This document shows positions 6,507 to 6,933 of a DNA stretch of 6,933 bases, one piece after another (the stretch's first letter is position 1; the number at the start of each line of letters is the position of its first letter). This stretch comes from Planctomycetota bacterium. GTDB lineage: Bacteria; Planctomycetota; PUPC01; DSUN01. The stretch is from contig VGYW01000435.1 in assembly GCA_016872875.1 (NCBI GenBank), positions 1 through 6,933 of the forward strand, written 5' to 3'. The translations under genes were made by a program, and so were the position numbers. Under the pieces are notes generated by a model that was not told the DNA's origin, did not search any database, and saw only the letters and a program-made list of their open reading frames with translations.

Positions 6507-6933
6507 ATGCCGGAGGTCGCACCGCGTTCGCAGACCGACCTGACGGTCGAAGCGTTCCTTATCCTCCGGGACGCGTTCTTTGATGAGGCCGGACGGCCCA
6601 GGGCATTCGGTCTCCGGGAGAAGCGGAACACGCAGGATGACCCCTTCGACGAATACGTGCACGGGATTCTCTCGCACCGACTTCCCGCGGGCGTGGAGTG
6701 CTTGAGAGCGCCGGGGCCGCTGATAACGCCCGACCTGGTGCTCTTGCGCCGTGAAGCGTGTGGCAGTGCTCCCCGAGCGGTCCTGGCCTCTGACCCTGGC
6801 CGCATCGTGGCCATCGAGGTGAAGAAACTGGGAACGTCCCAAGTTCTTGAGCCTCCCCGGGCGACGCTCTCCGCGCCGCGGGAACGCAAAGGCAAACTCG
6901 CCTCTGGGGGACCAGTCCCCCAGACCCCCTGGG
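6507..6933 (+). CDS. putative PD-(D/E)XK restriction-type nuclease, incomplete (runs off window, tail suspect)
   Basis: An open frame of 142 codons reaches the window edge without a stop. ATG at 6507 follows GGGGGT (6496-6501) at a suitable distance. The first ~108 residues look like a real protein: VEAFLILRDAFFDEAGRPR, then KRNTQDDPFDEYVHGIL (39-55), then ITPDLVLLRRE with P75-D76, and VAIEVKKL with E104 and K106. The PD...ExK arrangement, with 27 residues between D and E, fits a PD-(D/E)XK nuclease core, as in many type II restriction enzymes. I have an impression of uncharacterised proteins with this same N-terminal half but cannot name a family. After L108 the sequence becomes Pro/Arg/Gly-rich and low in pattern, ending in a repeat-encoded GGPVPQTPW, so the real gene may be broken near 6830. 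Alternatively it is intact and continues outside the window. Confidence 0.5.
   Translation, partial: MPEVAPRSQTDLTVEAFLILRDAFFDEAGRPRAFGLREKRNTQDDPFDEYVHGILSHRLPAGVECLRAPGPLITPDLVLLRREACGSAPRAVLASDPGRIVAIEVKKLGTSQVLEPPRATLSAPRERKGKLASGGPVPQTPW
6826..6845 (+). repeat. imperfect inverted repeat at the point where the nuclease-like ORF loses coding character
   Basis: AACTGGGA, a 3-base loop ACG, then TCCC, one unpaired A, and AGTT form an 8-bp stem with one bulge. It sits exactly after the EVKKL motif of the ORF. It could mark a junction or be incidental. Confidence 0.3.
6903..6924. repeat. perfect 10-bp inverted repeat, GC-rich
   Basis: TCTGGGGGAC and GTCCCCCAGA are perfect reverse complements separated by CA, and the run continues with ACCCCCTGGG to the window end, giving further self-complementary C/G blocks. 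Such CCCCCAGACCCCC-like elements resemble dispersed intergenic repeats of high-GC genomes. No T-run follows within the window, so a terminator cannot be claimed. Confidence 0.65.

Noticed and set aside
5459..6895. 478-residue open frame on the minus strand
   Set aside because: It lies antisense to the metallophosphoesterase, whose motifs are complete; the minus-strand protein is low in pattern (runs of Ala, Glu, Val) as expected for the complement of GC-rich coding DNA.
1..6933. CRISPR array, tRNA or transposase
   Set aside because: No regularly spaced direct repeats, no cloverleaf with recognisable arms, and no transposase or integrase motif was seen in either strand.

Overview
The window is a dense, high-GC, one-strand bacterial segment: five substantial coding regions and one truncated ORF, all on the + strand, with intergenic gaps of 77 bases or less. 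GTG/TTG-tolerant starts, a secreted metallophosphoesterase and a GH123/DUF4091-type glycoside hydrolase point to a polysaccharide-degrading bacterium of the Planctomycetota or a related group. This is inferred from gene content only; there is no rRNA or marker gene to confirm it.

Layout: (1) positions 1-2132, the 3' part of a GH123/DUF4091-like glycoside hydrolase with a carbohydrate-binding-like beta-sandwich inside it; its 5' end lies outside the window. (2) positions 2210-4393, a two-gene type II restriction-modification cassette: an amino-methyltransferase (motifs DPFAGSGTT and TSPPY) followed 9 bases later by a PD-(D/E)XK endonuclease that I recognise as a Bpu10I/BbvCI-family enzyme. A sigma70-like promoter lies just in front. 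Codon third positions at the start of both genes are much richer in A/T than in the neighbours, which suggests a horizontally acquired cassette. (3) positions 4437-5579, a DUF763 protein with a helix-hairpin-helix motif, overlapping (4) positions 5576-6436, an exported calcineurin-type metallophosphoesterase. (5) from position 6507 to the window edge, an ORF without a stop that looks like the N-terminal part of another PD-(D/E)XK restriction-type nuclease. Its tail runs into a GC-rich perfect inverted repeat and may be foreign sequence.

Functionally, the methyltransferase and endonuclease should work as a pair: the methyltransferase protects host sites that the endonuclease would cut. The gene order (methyltransferase first, endonuclease ribosome site overlapping its stop codon) fits protection being made before restriction. 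The glycoside hydrolase and the DUF763/phosphoesterase pair look like resident genes between which the cassette sits. The most interesting points are the pairing of a single Bpu10I-family subunit with an amino-methyltransferase instead of the two-subunit arrangement known for Bpu10I and BbvCI, and a possible second, broken restriction gene at the right edge.
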